Assembly (NCBI GenBank): GCA_016490735.1
Contig: JAEMWC010000560.1
Span: forward strand, 242,501 to 306,500
DNA length: 64,000 nt
Source: Pachyseris speciosa
Taxonomy: Eukaryota > Cnidaria > Anthozoa > Scleractinia > Pachyseridae
Reading direction: 5' to 3'
The notes under the pieces were generated by a model, which worked only from the letters and a program-made list of their open reading frames with translations, made no database searches and was not told where the DNA came from. The translations under genes were made by a program, and so were the position numbers. Within the stretch, counting starts at the first letter, position 1. Each line of letters opens with the position of its first letter. Positions 28,201 through 36,958 of the stretch are shown piece by piece.

Positions 28201-30078
28201 TGTGTAATCTTCTTAACCCGTTGAAGGGTTTTGCACAATAAATGACAGATTTTCAAGCTGGACGTTGTCTGCCTTCCACAAACATGCCTTTATTTAAGAC
28301 CCTTTCTTACCATCTTGAGAGCGATGCTACACCAACCAAAAACTCAAATTAATCTTAATTCGCAGGAAACAAGTCCAACCTTTATTCAGCAAATTTGATG
28401 TGTAGAAGGGTGAATCACGTTAATGAGGGTTTTGACATTTCGTTTCTCTCAAACATAAAGGTTTTACACAGAGAACTTCGAATACTGTACGCATTATCAA
28501 ATAACTAATGCAAACCATTTTAATGCCATGTTTAATTCTACTGATAGCGTTGTTACTTTCTAAGGTTCTTGTGAAGCTCTTTCTGGCCTCATCTCAGACT
28601 GCTATTACGACTATACTAGTAACAGAGAAGACACTACGCCACTAAGTCTTCCAGGATGGAGACCTCTTCCACACAATACTTCATGGCCAAAGGCCTTAAG
28701 CTTGTGCCCGAAACCTTGGCGCTACCAAACAAGCGATGAACTTGATAATGATCCGATAACAGGCAGTTATCATTCCTATGAAGGTGGTGGATATGTTGCT
28801 GTCATGGGGTATGACGAAGGAACAGCACAGGGTGTTCTAGGAGAAACTCTAGGCCACGGATGGCTTGATCGCCATACACGAGCTGTGATGTTGGAGTTTG
28901 CCGTGTTCAATGCAAATACAAATCTACTTAGCATCGCCACGTACTTCTACGAGGTGCTCGCTACAGGTGCCGCCTATACAGCTCGAAGAGTCAACACACT
29001 AGAACTCTACAGCACGGAGTCAGGCGCTCTGTTGTTTTATCTCGCCTGCCAATTCCTTTTCATGGCAATGGTTCTTTATCACTTGATAATGATGTTAGTC
29101 CACCTTTATCGTCAGAGGCTTAAATTTTTCATTTCAGTTTGGAATATGGTTGACTTCTTAATGATAATCTTCTCAGTATTGTCCGTAGCGTGCTACATGG
29201 TCAGATCCAAGAGCGTTTTGAAGAGCGTGAAAGCCATACAAGATAATCCATATGAAATTCTGCATTTCCACGAAGCCCTTGACTGGGCAAACTGGGAAAA
29301 CGTCTCAATCGCTGTTGCTATATTCATGGTAACGGTCAAACTTTTGAATTCGATTCGTTTCAATCCATATGTGATCTATCTGTTCTCTTCATTCAGACAG
29401 TCAATAGGCTATCAGTTGTCTTATGTGATTTTCTTTCTGATACTCTTCAATGCTTTCGTCGTCTCAGGAAAACAGTTTTTCGGTGGCATAGTCCTAGAAT
29501 ACTCTGGCTATATGCAAGCAGTGATATCGCAGTTTGAATTTCTTCTAGGTAGAGCTGTGCCACTAGATGATTTGCGTCGTGAGAAACCTTTTCTTGGACC
29601 TATCTTTGCTTTTACCTATAACATAACAATGAGCATCGTCTTAATGAATATGTTAGTTTCCGTTCTAAATGAGTCGTATACAGATGCTAGAACTCAGGCC
29701 GAGGAAAGTGCTCAGGAGCTAGAAATGGCAAGATTCATCGGCGACCGTCTCATTGGGGTGTTCCAAAAAGGTCGAATGAGAAATGATTTTAAGTTGTATT
29801 GCGATGAATCAACGTTCGCTAATATGTGCCGATCGGACGCAGAACCATTTTGTTTAAATTCAGCAAGCATTATACAGTGTACCGAAGAAAGAATGATAAA
29901 ACTAGAGAAGAGAGTTGCTGTTCTTGCTCGTCGAACAGACAACATAGAAACTGATTATGGGCGGGAGGAGATGAGTTTGAAAAGCTTTTCCTGGCGTTTG
30001 TTCATCATTGAAAAAGTCTGTATGAGTAGGCAATCAATTATGACATATATTGATTGGCCAGAAGTCTCTGAAAGATAA
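5642..30078 (+). CDS. Polycystin-1-like protein (whole gene, 18 exons traced)
   Basis: Exons I can join with matching phases: 5642-5961, 6735-6867, 10761-10883, 11198-11320, 11452-11574, 12949-13071, 13633-13758, 14170-14298, 14591-15296, 18971-19547, 19649-19864, 21627-21803, 22302-22526, 23788-24496, 24839-25075, 25678-26991, 27884-28052, 28565-30078. They total about 7.0 kb. Domain order is discoidin (F5/8C), six EGF-like repeats, REJ-like region, GPS, transmembrane segment, PLAT, multi-pass membrane region and polycystin cation channel. This is the architecture of PKD1/PKD1L receptor-channels, which self-cleave at the GPS and pair with PKD2-type subunits. A cell-surface mechanosensory or chemosensory role is inference. 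The first exon (signal peptide) is missing from my model. Frame disturbances at about 21651, 21718 and 24424 could be sequencing errors or real damage; the long downstream exons are fully open, which favours a live gene. Confidence 0.85.
7018..7345. repeat. Foldback element with internal perfect hairpin
   Basis: AATTGTGTCAATAACAAAATGC (7034-7055) recurs inverted at 7321-7342. Inside, 7122-7180 forms a near-perfect 28-bp-arm hairpin built of CTGTCCGATT units with a loop of about six bases. It lies in the intron between the discoidin and EGF exons. Confidence 0.65.
7620..8700. other. Intronic DNA, nothing recognised
   Basis: AT-rich intron sequence of the polycystin-like gene. Open frames are short and lack splice logic or recognisable protein motifs. 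Confidence 0.5.
8706..9959. mobile_element. Non-autonomous TIR element with TA target duplication
   Basis: Ends are TTTATAACCCGGTGTAGTCA at 8706 and its near-perfect inverse ending at 9959, each flanked by TA (8704-8705 and 9960-9961). The subterminal 200 bases at both ends are filled with AATCGAAC/GTTCGATT repeats. No transposase is visible; a 43-codon open frame beginning at 8998 has no recognised match. TA duplication suggests a Tc1/mariner-type mobiliser, but this is inference from two bases. Confidence 0.7.
9168..9414. mobile_element. Foldback MITE nested in the 8706-9959 element
   Basis: The two halves are long inverted copies. CGAAAAATTGGATTTACACA begins near 9173 and its complement ends near 9410; the arms continue through ATTTGCTCAGT and GATGCAAA to GGTAAATACCG at the centre, roughly 105 bases each. 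It is followed by an (AT)n tract at 9416-9431. Confidence 0.75.
10761..10883 (+). CDS. EGF-like exon 1 of polycystin-like gene
   Basis: A 123-base symmetrical phase 1-1 exon between TCTCTTTTAG and GTAAGA. It encodes a calcium-binding-type EGF module beginning [12 protein letters not shown] with six cysteines, ending [12 protein letters not shown]. It joins in phase to the discoidin exon ending at 6867 across a 3.9-kb intron. Confidence 0.85.
10924..11053 (+). pseudogene. Dead EGF-like exon
   Basis: A copy of the neighbouring EGF exons (reads [12 protein letters not shown], then DTDGSFS) that breaks at TTTAGCTAGC with a stop. It then has a TATTAACGCAGG disruption in place of the usual CTATTCAGG, and its donor is changed to GGCGAG where the others have GGTGAG. 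Skipping it leaves the flanking phase-1 exons joinable, so its loss is tolerated. Confidence 0.8.
11198..11320 (+). CDS. EGF-like exon 2
   Basis: A 123-base phase 1-1 exon after TTTTTTGATAG, donor GTAAGA. It encodes [12 protein letters not shown], then [18 protein letters not shown], with six cysteines: a cbEGF module. It is almost identical to the exons at 11452 and 12949, pointing to recent tandem exon duplication. Confidence 0.85.
11452..11574 (+). CDS. EGF-like exon 3
   Basis: A 123-base phase 1-1 exon after TTTTGTCATAG, donor GTGAGA. It encodes [12 protein letters not shown] and the full six-cysteine cbEGF pattern. Confidence 0.85.
11575..12948. other. Intron between EGF exons 3 and 4
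   Basis: No exon recognised. It holds proline- and threonine-coding low-complexity DNA (CACCAC/CATCATC repeats near 12830-12875) that gives long but meaningless open frames on both strands. Confidence 0.6.
12949..13071 (+). CDS. EGF-like exon 4
   Basis: A 123-base phase 1-1 exon after TTTTCAAAG, donor GTGAGA. It encodes [12 protein letters not shown] to GFSGNGTYC, a complete cbEGF module. Confidence 0.85.
13178..13295. repeat. (TCATCG)n / (CAT)n microsatellite
   Basis: Tandem hexamers ATCGTC with flanking ATCATC runs, in the intron after EGF exon 4. They give spurious isoleucine/valine and methionine/threonine frames. Confidence 0.9.
13633..13758 (+). CDS. EGF-like exon 5
   Basis: A 126-base phase 1-1 exon after TTGTGACAG, donor GTGAGA. 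It encodes [11 protein letters not shown] to GYSGDGITC with six cysteines. The usual D-I-D-E start is DIYE, so one calcium ligand is replaced by tyrosine. Confidence 0.8.
   Translation: MFTNVPRTLTTAILFSLLVTIQSVRLSVSAFKVIQEMVSLV
14170..14298 (+). CDS. EGF-like exon 6
   Basis: A 129-base phase 1-1 exon after CACATTCCAG, donor GTAAGT. It encodes [12 protein letters not shown] to GYTGDGLTC, a complete cbEGF module, the last before the REJ-like region. Confidence 0.85.
14591..15296 (+). CDS. REJ/PKD-like extracellular exon
   Basis: A 706-base exon after TTATTAACAG with a GTATGA donor. It encodes about 235 residues including [17 protein letters not shown], an Ig/PKD-type strand region [18 protein letters not shown], and [14 protein letters not shown] followed by FTWSCSD. 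This matches the REJ region of polycystin-1 proteins (sperm receptor for egg jelly homology), an array of beta-sandwich modules that supports GPS processing. It enters in phase 1 and leaves in phase 2, so the exon at 18971 completes the last codon correctly. Confidence 0.8.
15644..16090. mobile_element. TIR element with AGACGTTAAAGTC sub-repeats
   Basis: TATACTAGAGACGTTAAAGTC (about 15660) is inverted at about 16050-16074. The motif GACGTTAAAG and its complement recur at least six times near both ends. A 64-codon basic open frame (15743-15937) lies inside, but I do not recognise it and doubt it is a gene. Confidence 0.65.
16763..16820. repeat. Imperfect palindrome
   Basis: CTGGATATGAAGTGAT...AACCAAC followed by GTTGGTTATAATCATTTCGTATCCAG: arms of about 27 bases around a three-base centre. 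The open frames that follow (16794-17470) are unrecognised and may be remnants of an inserted sequence. Confidence 0.6.
17968..18299. mobile_element. MITE with 29-bp terminal inverted repeats
   Basis: GGTGCTTACCATTTGTCAGA... at 17968 is repeated perfectly in inverse at 18271-18299, with a 330-base body lacking a transposase. The ends resemble hAT-type termini, but no clear 8-base target duplication is seen. Confidence 0.7.
18971..19547 (+). CDS. REJ-region exon of polycystin-like gene
   Basis: The exon follows CGTTATACAG; its first base completes the codon left by 15296. It encodes [16 protein letters not shown], then [14 protein letters not shown], several N-glycosylation sequons, [20 protein letters not shown] and ends VVITLFVK before GTGAGT. 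This is characteristic of the REJ domain, with regular cysteine spacing and beta-rich character. The intron before it (15297-18970) contains three inverted-repeat elements. Confidence 0.8.
19649..19864 (+). CDS. Short helical exon of the stalk region
   Basis: A 216-base phase 0-0 exon between TTATGCAG and GTAAGT. It encodes [40 protein letters not shown] and LSIIVKTA, a helix-rich linker that in polycystin-1 relatives sits between REJ and GPS (GAIN-like helical subdomain). Confidence 0.75.
20694..20788. repeat. Short inverted repeat GGCTCTTCATTTG
   Basis: GGCTCTTCATTTG at 20694 and its exact inverse at 20776-20788. A small foldback of about 95 bases in an intron. Confidence 0.55.
20924..21020 (+). 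CDS. Possible additional stalk exon
   Basis: An open stretch after TTACCAATAG reads [20 protein letters not shown] then [11 protein letters not shown] in phase 0. This is the phase left by 19864 and the kind of helical text found in this region of polycystin-1 proteins. The right border is unclear: the only phase-0 donor near 21016 is a poor GTTCAT. Treat as tentative. Confidence 0.3.
21151..21225. repeat. (CCAT)n-type degenerate microsatellite
   Basis: CATCCATACATCCATCAACCC...CATCTATCC, preceded at 21020-21062 by a G/A-rich (GGAGGTGGAGGC) tract. Intronic. Confidence 0.7.
21627..21803 (+). CDS. Stalk exon read in shifted frames
   Basis: A 177-base exon (multiple of three) between TTGCTTGTTAG and GTATGG. 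The plausible protein text changes frame twice: DLAENVSN in the entry frame, [20 protein letters not shown] one base on (extra T at 21651), then [17 protein letters not shown] back in the entry frame after a lost base near 21718. The exon length stays in phase because the two changes cancel. Either two sequencing errors or a compensated pair of indels. Confidence 0.65.
22302..22526 (+). CDS. Stalk exon, GAIN-like region
   Basis: A 225-base phase 0-0 exon between GATACCTCTAG and GTAAGG. It encodes [34 protein letters not shown] text ([16 protein letters not shown]) and [18 protein letters not shown]. This helical and strand pattern precedes the GPS in adhesion-type and polycystin proteins. Confidence 0.75.
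22901..23074. mobile_element. Foldback MITE, 174 bp
   Basis: ACACCATTTTACTAATGATC...GATCCAGTCCTTTGTGGGG and its inverse CCCCACAAAGGACTGGATC...GATCATTAGCAAAATGGTGT: arms of about 60 bases with a centre of about 50. Intronic. Confidence 0.8.
23788..24496 (+). CDS. GAIN region and start of GPS
   Basis: The exon follows GTCGCAG and ends before GTATAG. It encodes [40 protein letters not shown] and [11 protein letters not shown], then a basic stretch [17 protein letters not shown]. The GPS hallmark [16 protein letters not shown] appears one frame over. The shift lies at TACCATGACC (extra base near 24424). The exon is 709 bases where the phases require 708, so a one-base insertion (real or sequencing) is directly implied. 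Without it the GPS tryptophans and first cysteines would be lost. Confidence 0.75.
24839..25075 (+). CDS. GPS cleavage site and first transmembrane helix
   Basis: A 237-base phase 0-0 exon. It starts [20 protein letters not shown]: the second half of the GPS motif, with cleavage expected between L and T of HLT. After about 30 residues comes one hydrophobic helix, [20 protein letters not shown], followed by ARRADKR as a stop-transfer. This is the first of the polycystin-1 membrane spans. Donor GTCAGT. Confidence 0.85.
25678..26991 (+). CDS. PLAT domain and membrane spans 2-6 region
   Basis: A 1,314-base exon, fully open. Residues 1-120 form the PLAT/LH2 domain: [57 protein letters not shown] and [20 protein letters not shown] domains bind membranes or partner proteins on the cytosolic side. 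Then follow hydrophobic helices around [67 protein letters not shown] and [18 protein letters not shown], the TOP-adjacent membrane block of polycystin-1. I chose the start at the AG before ATGTGTCTT because it keeps phase 0 with the previous exon. Confidence 0.85.
27884..28052 (+). CDS. Short exon before the channel domain
   Basis: A 169-base exon after TTTTATCAG. It encodes [27 protein letters not shown] and [15 protein letters not shown], and leaves phase 1. This is the start of the extracellular TOP (polycystin) domain after TM6, with the typical RQLRI sequence. Confidence 0.85.
28565..30078 (+). CDS. Polycystin channel exon (terminal)
   Basis: The exon is open for about 504 residues to TAA at 30076-30078. 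It begins [20 protein letters not shown] and contains [20 protein letters not shown] and [11 protein letters not shown] (polycystin TOP-domain signature). It then has six hydrophobic helices: [80 protein letters not shown], a pore-like stretch [15 protein letters not shown], and [21 protein letters not shown] short heptad-like tail near [18 protein letters not shown] could form a coiled coil for assembly with PKD2-type partners. A polyadenylation signal AATAAA lies at 30287-30292. Confidence 0.9.
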
Positions 30079-30286
30079 GCCGGAAATTTTTGATGTGCAC
30101 GACACCGCATACTGTTCATTTCATAGTGCACGTCATTGCCCACGTTAGCGAAAGACGTGAGAACTGATTAGGGACGCAGGAAGTGCGACCAGCAACATGA
30201 ATCGACCAGCATGTTCATTTAAAACACCACATTATTGGACAATAATCGTGGATACACAATTATGTGGTGTTCTAGTTAACTGTTAA

Positions 30287-30292
30287 AATAAA
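30287..30292 (+). promoter_or_regulatory. Polyadenylation signal AATAAA
   Basis: A canonical hexamer about 210 bases after the polycystin-like stop codon. Confidence 0.6.
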
Positions 30293-30839
30293 ACGCCATT
30301 TTTAAAGTCCCTTTTCAATGGATAATTCATAATGTCAATTAGGTTAAAGGCTGATGTACAAACTGAGCAAGAAATGCATCATTACGATAAGTTTGAAGTA
30401 ACGACTTTCTTTATGTGGAATGATCAAAAATGCCTCATAATTTGTGCACTGCTCAACTATTTCCTTTTCCTTTAGTTATAAATTTCAAATTCCTGACCAG
30501 GTGTATATCACCGGAATGTATCCAGGTTATGAATTTTTGTCTGTATTAATAAATTGGCTGGTGACATGCTGTTATGATCAGTTTGTCTTTGGTATTTGTC
30601 TCGTATTCGCGTTGAAATGCTTAGGCTTTACTTTCCGTTCTGATACAAAACTTACGAGCAACCCTCTCGGAATTGTATTGCAAATATCCACTTCAAAGGC
30701 CTAAAACAAAAGCCAAACAAAAAGTTTTAGGTTCGCTAAAGCAATCCTTTGCGCCACACCCTCCAGTCGAGGTGTCAAGTGCTAGCAAACCTTTTAAGAC
30801 ACGTATTTGATGTTCCGGAAAATATGTTAATCTTTGGTA

Positions 30840-31095
30840 AAGGTCAATGGTAAGCCCATCACCCAGCCTCCGGCAAACCCTGACATGTGTGTGAGGGCAT
30901 ACTACAGCACCGGGAACTATAATCCCTACTCTTTTCTGTGGGTTCTTCTATGTACCTTTCCAATTTTTAATGTGGAGGTGAAGAAGGCAAGGCCAACAGC
31001 TTAACGCGATCATCTGAACTGAAGTAGATGATGAGCACACCGCGACCTTCCGCTCTACTGATTCCGGTGCTCTACCGACTGAGCAAACCGGGTGT
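30840..31095 (-). mobile_element. tRNA-derived SINE
   Basis: On the minus strand the sequence starts CACCCGGTTTGCTCAGTCGG TAGAGCACC, a good tRNA box A. It is followed by a tRNA-unrelated body to about 30840. Box B is eroded. The stretch 30293-30840 shows nothing else recognisable. Confidence 0.5.
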
Positions 31096-31099
31096 AAAC

Positions 31100-31735
31100 T
31101 CGAATAGAGCATGCAATAGACTGTAGTATTGTCTGGGGAAATTGCCGCAAAACGCTCTCCGAAAAATTACAAAAGCTTCAGAATCGTGCTGCTCGCATCT
31201 TGACTTCCTTCTTCTATGATGCTGACGCTGGGTACTTGTTACAACGACTTGGATGGAAAAATTTGAATGCCCAGCGTCAAATTCAAGTAGCTTTAATGGT
31301 GTTCAAAGCTCTTAATGATCTGGCTCCTGACTACTTATCTTCTATGTTCACTGAGCACAGTACGTCAGGATATGTCTTAAGGGACTCTACAAACAAATTA
31401 AATGTCCCTTTACCCAGAACCAACTACCTAAAAAGGAGTTTTAGCTATAGAGTTGTAACTCTCTGGAACGGTCTACCCTGCAAATGATCTAAGACAAATG
31501 AAATCTCTAGATCTTTTTAAGCAATTGTTAAACCTTCATCTTGTTAATTAGGTTAGATACACGGCATTCATGGAAAACAGCTCTAGTTTAGAGTAGTATT
31601 TTTTACGGTAGAGACTTTTTAGGTGTGTATTTATCGTTATTAGGAAATATTATGTAGTTGTATTTTATATTGTAATCACCTGATGAATTTTTACCGTGTA
31701 AATTAAAGATTTTGAGATTTGATTTTTGAGATTTG
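31100..31735 (+). mobile_element. LINE 3' end (CR1/L2/jockey-like RT tail)
   Basis: The plus-strand frame reads LSEKLQKLQNRAARILTSFF, LLQRLGWKNLNAQRQIQVAL, VFKALNDLAPDYLSSMF and a region ending SFSYRVVTLWNGLP. These are the conserved C-terminal motifs after the reverse transcriptase of CR1/L2/jockey-type LINEs. It stops at 31485 and has a short 3' end with a GATTTGA-type repeat near 31715-31738. Heavily 5'-truncated. Confidence 0.75.
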
Positions 31736-32057
31736 AGATGTAATCCATATTAAATTGCCGTCCATACACACTTTTCATGCCGTAATTTCTCGCTGCTAAA
31801 GAAGTATTAAACATGCAATGGGAGGCCATACACTTGGCATTCTGCGCTATTGTGAACTTCTCTGAAGCGCGCAAGCTTTCTCCCTTCCATTTCCCTTTTA
31901 AGCGCCTGCGATGCAGGCTAAAACAAATAAAGAAGGGAAAATCCAATTGAAGAATTCCTACTTTAAACTCAATCTAGTAAATAAAATTTTGCCAACGACT
32001 GCCTATATCTGTGCTTCTTTTTTTGTCTTACTGAGCTAGTTTTTAAATGTGTGGATC

Positions 32058-32058
<1 letters not shown>

Positions 32059-32098
<40 letters not shown>
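32059..32098. repeat. (GTT)n microsatellite
   Basis: About 13 uninterrupted TTG triplets. A shorter (GTT)n occurs at 37361-37378 outside the other end of the hAT-like element. Confidence 0.9.
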
Positions 32099-32099
<1 letters not shown>

Positions 32100-32274
32100 G
32101 GCCGCTACAATTTGTTTAATTACCTTTCCTTAGCAAAGGGCTAACTAGAAAACTTTAGTTTATTTAGCCCCTAGACTAGGGCTGTACATAAGTTGCTAGT
32201 TGCTCGGCAACTTTTGAGCAACTTTTCAGATTTGGAGCAACTTTTAATCCATGCTCGAGTGAAGATGATGAATA

Positions 32275-32444
32275 TTCAGATCCTTTAGAAGTAGCAGCCA
32301 GTGCTGGAGCTAGATTAAGTACTCCAGAAAAAGCCAGTATCTCTCGGAAAAGAAAAGTGCAGACTAATCTAGCCGAAAAGAAGATTAAATGTGCGTGGAT
32401 CAGTTCATCCTAATGTGTCCGCGTGGGATAGAGTGAACGAGTTT
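32275..32444 (+). pseudogene. hAT transposase N-terminal remnant (left part)
   Basis: The plus frame reads EYSDPLEVAASAGARLSTPE, then RKRKVQTNLAEKK, a stop at TCCTAA, and then NVSAWDRVNEF up to the nested insertion at 32445. The coding resumes after the insertion at 36959 with EDQCLTT, then LRCDACRV (36959-37030), a CxxC pair as in BED-type fingers at the N-terminus of hAT transposases. No catalytic domain is present. Confidence 0.5.
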
Positions 32445-35400
32445 AAGAGCGGATGTCTGTAAATATCGACCACAGGTAGGAATTATAAAATTTTCGGAAA
32501 ATCCGAAAAACATTCTGTGGACTACCCTAGCTATTCTATTAATGAAAATATAAATTTTACTTTCATCGGATGAACATTTTGGTCATATGGATGGTGTCAA
32601 GTTCGGGCGCTTTATAACCTCTGCCAGATCGCTTTTTCGAGGCCCTAGACCGGGCTACGGAAAGAGCTCGATTTGAATCTAATTGAAATATCATTCAAGC
32701 CACAAAGCTTCTTATCACATTCAAGAGGTTTGAACACGCATTTTGAGTGGTTGTGCCCTTGAATTGATTGCGACTAGAATATTTTACAGATTTTTTAATA
32801 TTTACAAAATTTTGGGGATTTCGCGGGAGGAAAATTTTGTCGAAATTCGAAGGCCAAAAATTACACCCGATACCTAATTTCAAACAGCAACAACCATTCT
32901 ACATTAAAAAGCAATCTCGAAGCTTTCAAAATATGTTTTTGAAACTTTGGGCAACATGTGAAATTAATTTTTGGGAACGCGAAATTCAAGGAGTACTTCA
33001 GTGAAATTTGACCCTTCTGACTTGACAGTTTTGAGGTTCGGCGCGACACAAATCAATACTCAAACAAATGCTTCAGCCAAAATAAGTGTAATTTAGGTAA
33101 TCTCCAGTCTTACAGTTATACATACATGCTTCATAGACATTGAATACAAAATTTACAACAATTTTCAGCCGAAAAGAACTCATATCCCAGCTTTTAGGTG
33201 CTAAACTTGCCTCGCCAAATAAATGTGAACATGCACTGGGCCAAGTTCTTTACACTCAAAGCCAATAGTTCACAATCTACACCAAATATCTATCCTGTGT
33301 AGTATATAATCTGGTGCACGGTATGTTTGTTTGTACCTTTTGTCCTTGTTCGTCCTCGTTTCCGCAAATACTAGCAGCGAAAATCGACACGAGTCTAGTG
33401 GAGGTGCTGTTGCGTGATTCGAGATTGTGTTGCATAACATAGCAAACGGAGATCGAACCCAGGACCCGGGACACAGGCACTTCGTGTACGTGAGCTTGGT
33501 AGGAAAAAATAAATTCTAGATTGAAAAAAAAAAAAAAAAAAAAGAAAAGAAAAAAGGCAAATCACAATAGAACACTGATAACCTGAACTCGGCAGACTTC
33601 CCCTGCTCACTTGTCTGGTGCCTTTTTTCTTGCAGTACAGTAGTCTTTATAGATCTTTTTCACCGTCACGCAAAAAACCCGGCGTACAAGAATAAATTCC
33701 GAAACAGTTCCATGAAAGAAGCCAAGAAAATAAGATGCGACAAAAGACTGGCAAATGAGCAATTTCACAAGACTCAGATCTGTGTGGCACACCGTTTCTG
33801 AGTTATCTGTCTAAACTTTTAATTTTCACGCAACTTTAAAGAGCTTTGTAATTGTATGCAGACGCCATATACACTAAAGTAAGTACATGTACAAGTAAGG
33901 TTCCCCAAATCAACCAATACAATGTACATTAACTTATGCGATAAAGGGGTTTTCTTTTTATTTCTGAGCTACTATACATATAGATATTCGAATTCTTGAA
34001 AGGTTTTAACTGCTGAAAATCATAACGGAAAACTATTTTTCAGCCATACAGCTGATCTATCTTGGTCACGCACTATGAAAATTTCCGTTCTTTAAAAACT
34101 AAAGACGCTAAGGAACTGGAAACTCGAGAAAATAATTATTTGTAAGTTATCTTCAACCTGGTGTAAATAAAAACTCAGAAAACCTTGCTATTTTGATTTT
34201 AGAATTTGATGACATCACGGTAGGAAAGTAATCCACGCATTGACTCGTAGCACTAATTCGAACTGTAACTTTTGCCGACAGCGCCATCCGATACCAGAAT
34301 CCTGGCGGTGCTTCGGGCAAATCGACATTTCAAAGCTCGAGTCATGAAGTTATAATATACCTGGAATAAAAGTTAAAATAAACATAATGGGAACTGCAAT
34401 TTAGGTATATCGGGAGCGCATGGGTATATTCATTGCCCGACTGAGGAAATATTGCAAGAATAGCTTAAGGACAAGGGTAACACTTATCTTCTTTCCGGTG
34501 CAGTCGATGTCCGTGATCGCATTCCAAGACGCGAGAGACAATAGCAAAATACATTCCAAAGGGATAGTTTTTTTTTTTTTCATCATAGAGGGAAGCAGAT
34601 GCTTATTACTTTGATAGGTGATCGTTCATAGCACGAATTTTGCCAGCAAAGGAAGTAAAGATAAAATTTATGGGCAAAATGTTATATCACACGATATATT
34701 TTCAGTCCCAAGTTTAGTCACAATCCTCAAGACATGCCCAAGGATCCAGCCTTGTTTTATTTCCAGCTCCTTTGGGAATGAGTGCAAATGAGTTTTATTC
34801 GCAGGCTACCTCGTCTTACCGGGGACTACCGTAGAAGTACGAAGTCCCTTATTCTTAAACAGCAAAATAATCTTCATGAGCAGCTCTCAGAATACAGAAT
34901 ATCAGCCCCTTGAGCCTAAAAGTTGACTTTTTTCAGAACTAAGTTCCGGTCATGTTGTGTAGAGCTTGGGTATGGAACTGAGGAAAGCATAAAACCGGGT
35001 CGGGTAAAAGATTTTTCTTCAATCCTACAGCGTATAATTTCATCTCAGTATGCTGTGGGGACTGGCCATTAATTACTTCAGAGGAAGAGTGCAAAAAACA
35101 AAAATAAAATAAAACTGAATTTCTCGGGGAATGTGCATGGATATTCCTTATCTTGGCCAATCAGCAAGCACTTTATAATTCCTGATTGCTCTTTCACTAG
35201 ATAAAATACCAAAAAGATCAGACTGAGAGCAAGGAAATCGCATGTAGAGTGTTATACATCAGCTCTAGCTTGCAAAAAAAGCGCTATACGCTTTTGACAC
35301 CCGTTGATAAATAAATCAAGTTATAAGGCAATAGGTAAACCTATTTATTTTTACCTGCCTTGCAACTCCGGTGCGCGCGTGCGCTACACCATAGTACAGC

Positions 35401-36958
35401 TTATTAAACACGAGAGTAAAAAGAAGGTGTGTCTCAACCTTACCAACCCTCGCTAATATCAGCTCTGCTTCCGTCTTCAAACCACAGTTAGCAATACTGA
35501 CTTGTAGGGTGTCTGTGAAGTGGAGCTCAATTGACGGATTGCAGTCTATGATACGCATGTACTCAGTGCGCCCGGGTATTTGGTACTCAGTTGAACCGCA
35601 CTTTCCCCCAACCAACGCTCCATATTCGCATGCTGTATCGTCCACATTAGCGAGCAGATGTGTTCTAGCTGGCAATGAAGCTTTCTTATTTTCAATGCTA
35701 GAGAAAACTATATACCACGAAACTACGCTACCAAAATGGATACCGCAAGCACAAGATTAGACTGTATTGGGACGTTGTTATTTGTGCACATGCTTTATAT
35801 AATGAGTGTCAAAAAGTATTGCACAACGTATTAGGTTATCTCCTCATCTGATAGACAATCGGGACAAATAAAAGTGCTTAACTAAAACAAACAAACAAAA
35901 AGAACAAATTATTTACATTGCACCAGTGGATTGTTTGACACGTTCGAGGACCAGGAATCTGTAATCATGGTACAACGGCAACGTATGAAAATTTGAGCTT
36001 CAGTTCATTCCATTGGCGCAACTATAACATGTAGATCAGTGATCGATTATTTTTCACAACCCGGAAATAAAACTGAAGTAGCCGGATCTCCTTGCGTTTC
36101 ATGTTACGGACAGCACAATCTCGACTCACGCAACAGCTGTTTCACGAGACGCGTGACATGTCGAGCGTTCGGGGATTTCGCCGTAGTTTTCGGATCTTTT
36201 TGCAGAAATGAAGACGAACAAGGACAAAAGGTACAAACAAACATATCGTGCAAGTGATTATATACTAAGCAGAATAGATATTTGGTGTAGATTGTGAACT
36301 ATTGGTTTTAAGTGATAAGAACATGACCCAGTGCATGTTCACATGTACTTAGCGAGGCAAGTTTAGTGCCTAAAAGCTGGGATATGCCGGAGTACTTTTC
36401 GGCTGAAAATTTCGTGAATTTTGCGTTCCCAAAAATTAATTTCACATGTTGCCCAAAGTTTCAAAAACATATTTTGAAAGCTTCGAGATTGCTTTTTAAT
36501 GTAGAATGGTTTTTGTTGTTTGAAATTAGGTACCGTGTGTGATTTTTGGCCTTCGAATTTCGACAAAATTTTCCTCCCGCGAAATCCCCAAAATTTTGTA
36601 AATATTAAAAAATCTGTAAAATATTCTAGTCGCAATCAATTCAAGGGCACAACCACTCAAAATGCGTGTTCAAACCTCTTGAATGTGATAAGAAGCTTTG
36701 TGGCTTGAATGATATTTCAATTAGATTCAAATCGAGCTCTTTCCGTAGCCCGGTCTAGGGCCTCGAAAAAGCGATCTGGCAGAGGTTATAAAGCGCCCGA
36801 ACTTGACACTATTCATTTGACCAAAACATTCATCCGATGAAAGTAAAATTTATATTTTCATTAATAGAATAGCTAGGGTAGTCCACAGAATGTTTTTCGG
36901 ATTTTCCGAAAATTTTATAATTCCTACCTGTGGTCGATATTTACAGACATCCGCTCTT
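32445..36958. mobile_element. Foldback element with roughly 0.9-1 kb inverted arms
   Basis: The left arm starts AAGAGCGGATGTCTGTAAAT at 32445 and can be followed to about 33450. The right arm is its inverse, from 36958 back to about 36080. The two arms match closely by eye over hundreds of bases; the left arm has an extra stretch near 33000-33150. The core (33450-36080) has no transposase. It interrupts the hAT transposase reading frame cleanly with no clear target duplication. Open frames near 32695-33049 and 36363-36708 are mirror images within the arms and not genes. Confidence 0.8.
35444..35668 (-). CDS. Host-type exon inside the foldback element
   Basis: On the minus strand an open exon lies between TTCATTGCCAG (acceptor) and GTAAGG (donor). 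It encodes LLANVDDTACEYGALVGGKC, GSTEYQIPGRTEYMRIIDC, HFTDTLQVSIANCGL and KTEAELILARV. The cysteine-bearing, beta-like text suggests an extracellular domain, but I do not recognise the family. Other exon-like pieces on the same strand (a Cys-rich ECDHGHRLHRKEDKCYPCP near 34480-34560) hint that several exons of one gene were captured. It could instead be part of a host gene that the repeat arms happen to flank. Confidence 0.4.

Noticed and set aside
32695..36708. Paired 60-90 aa open frames on opposite strands
   Set aside because: They are the same sequence in the two inverted arms of the foldback element, AT-rich and without protein motifs.
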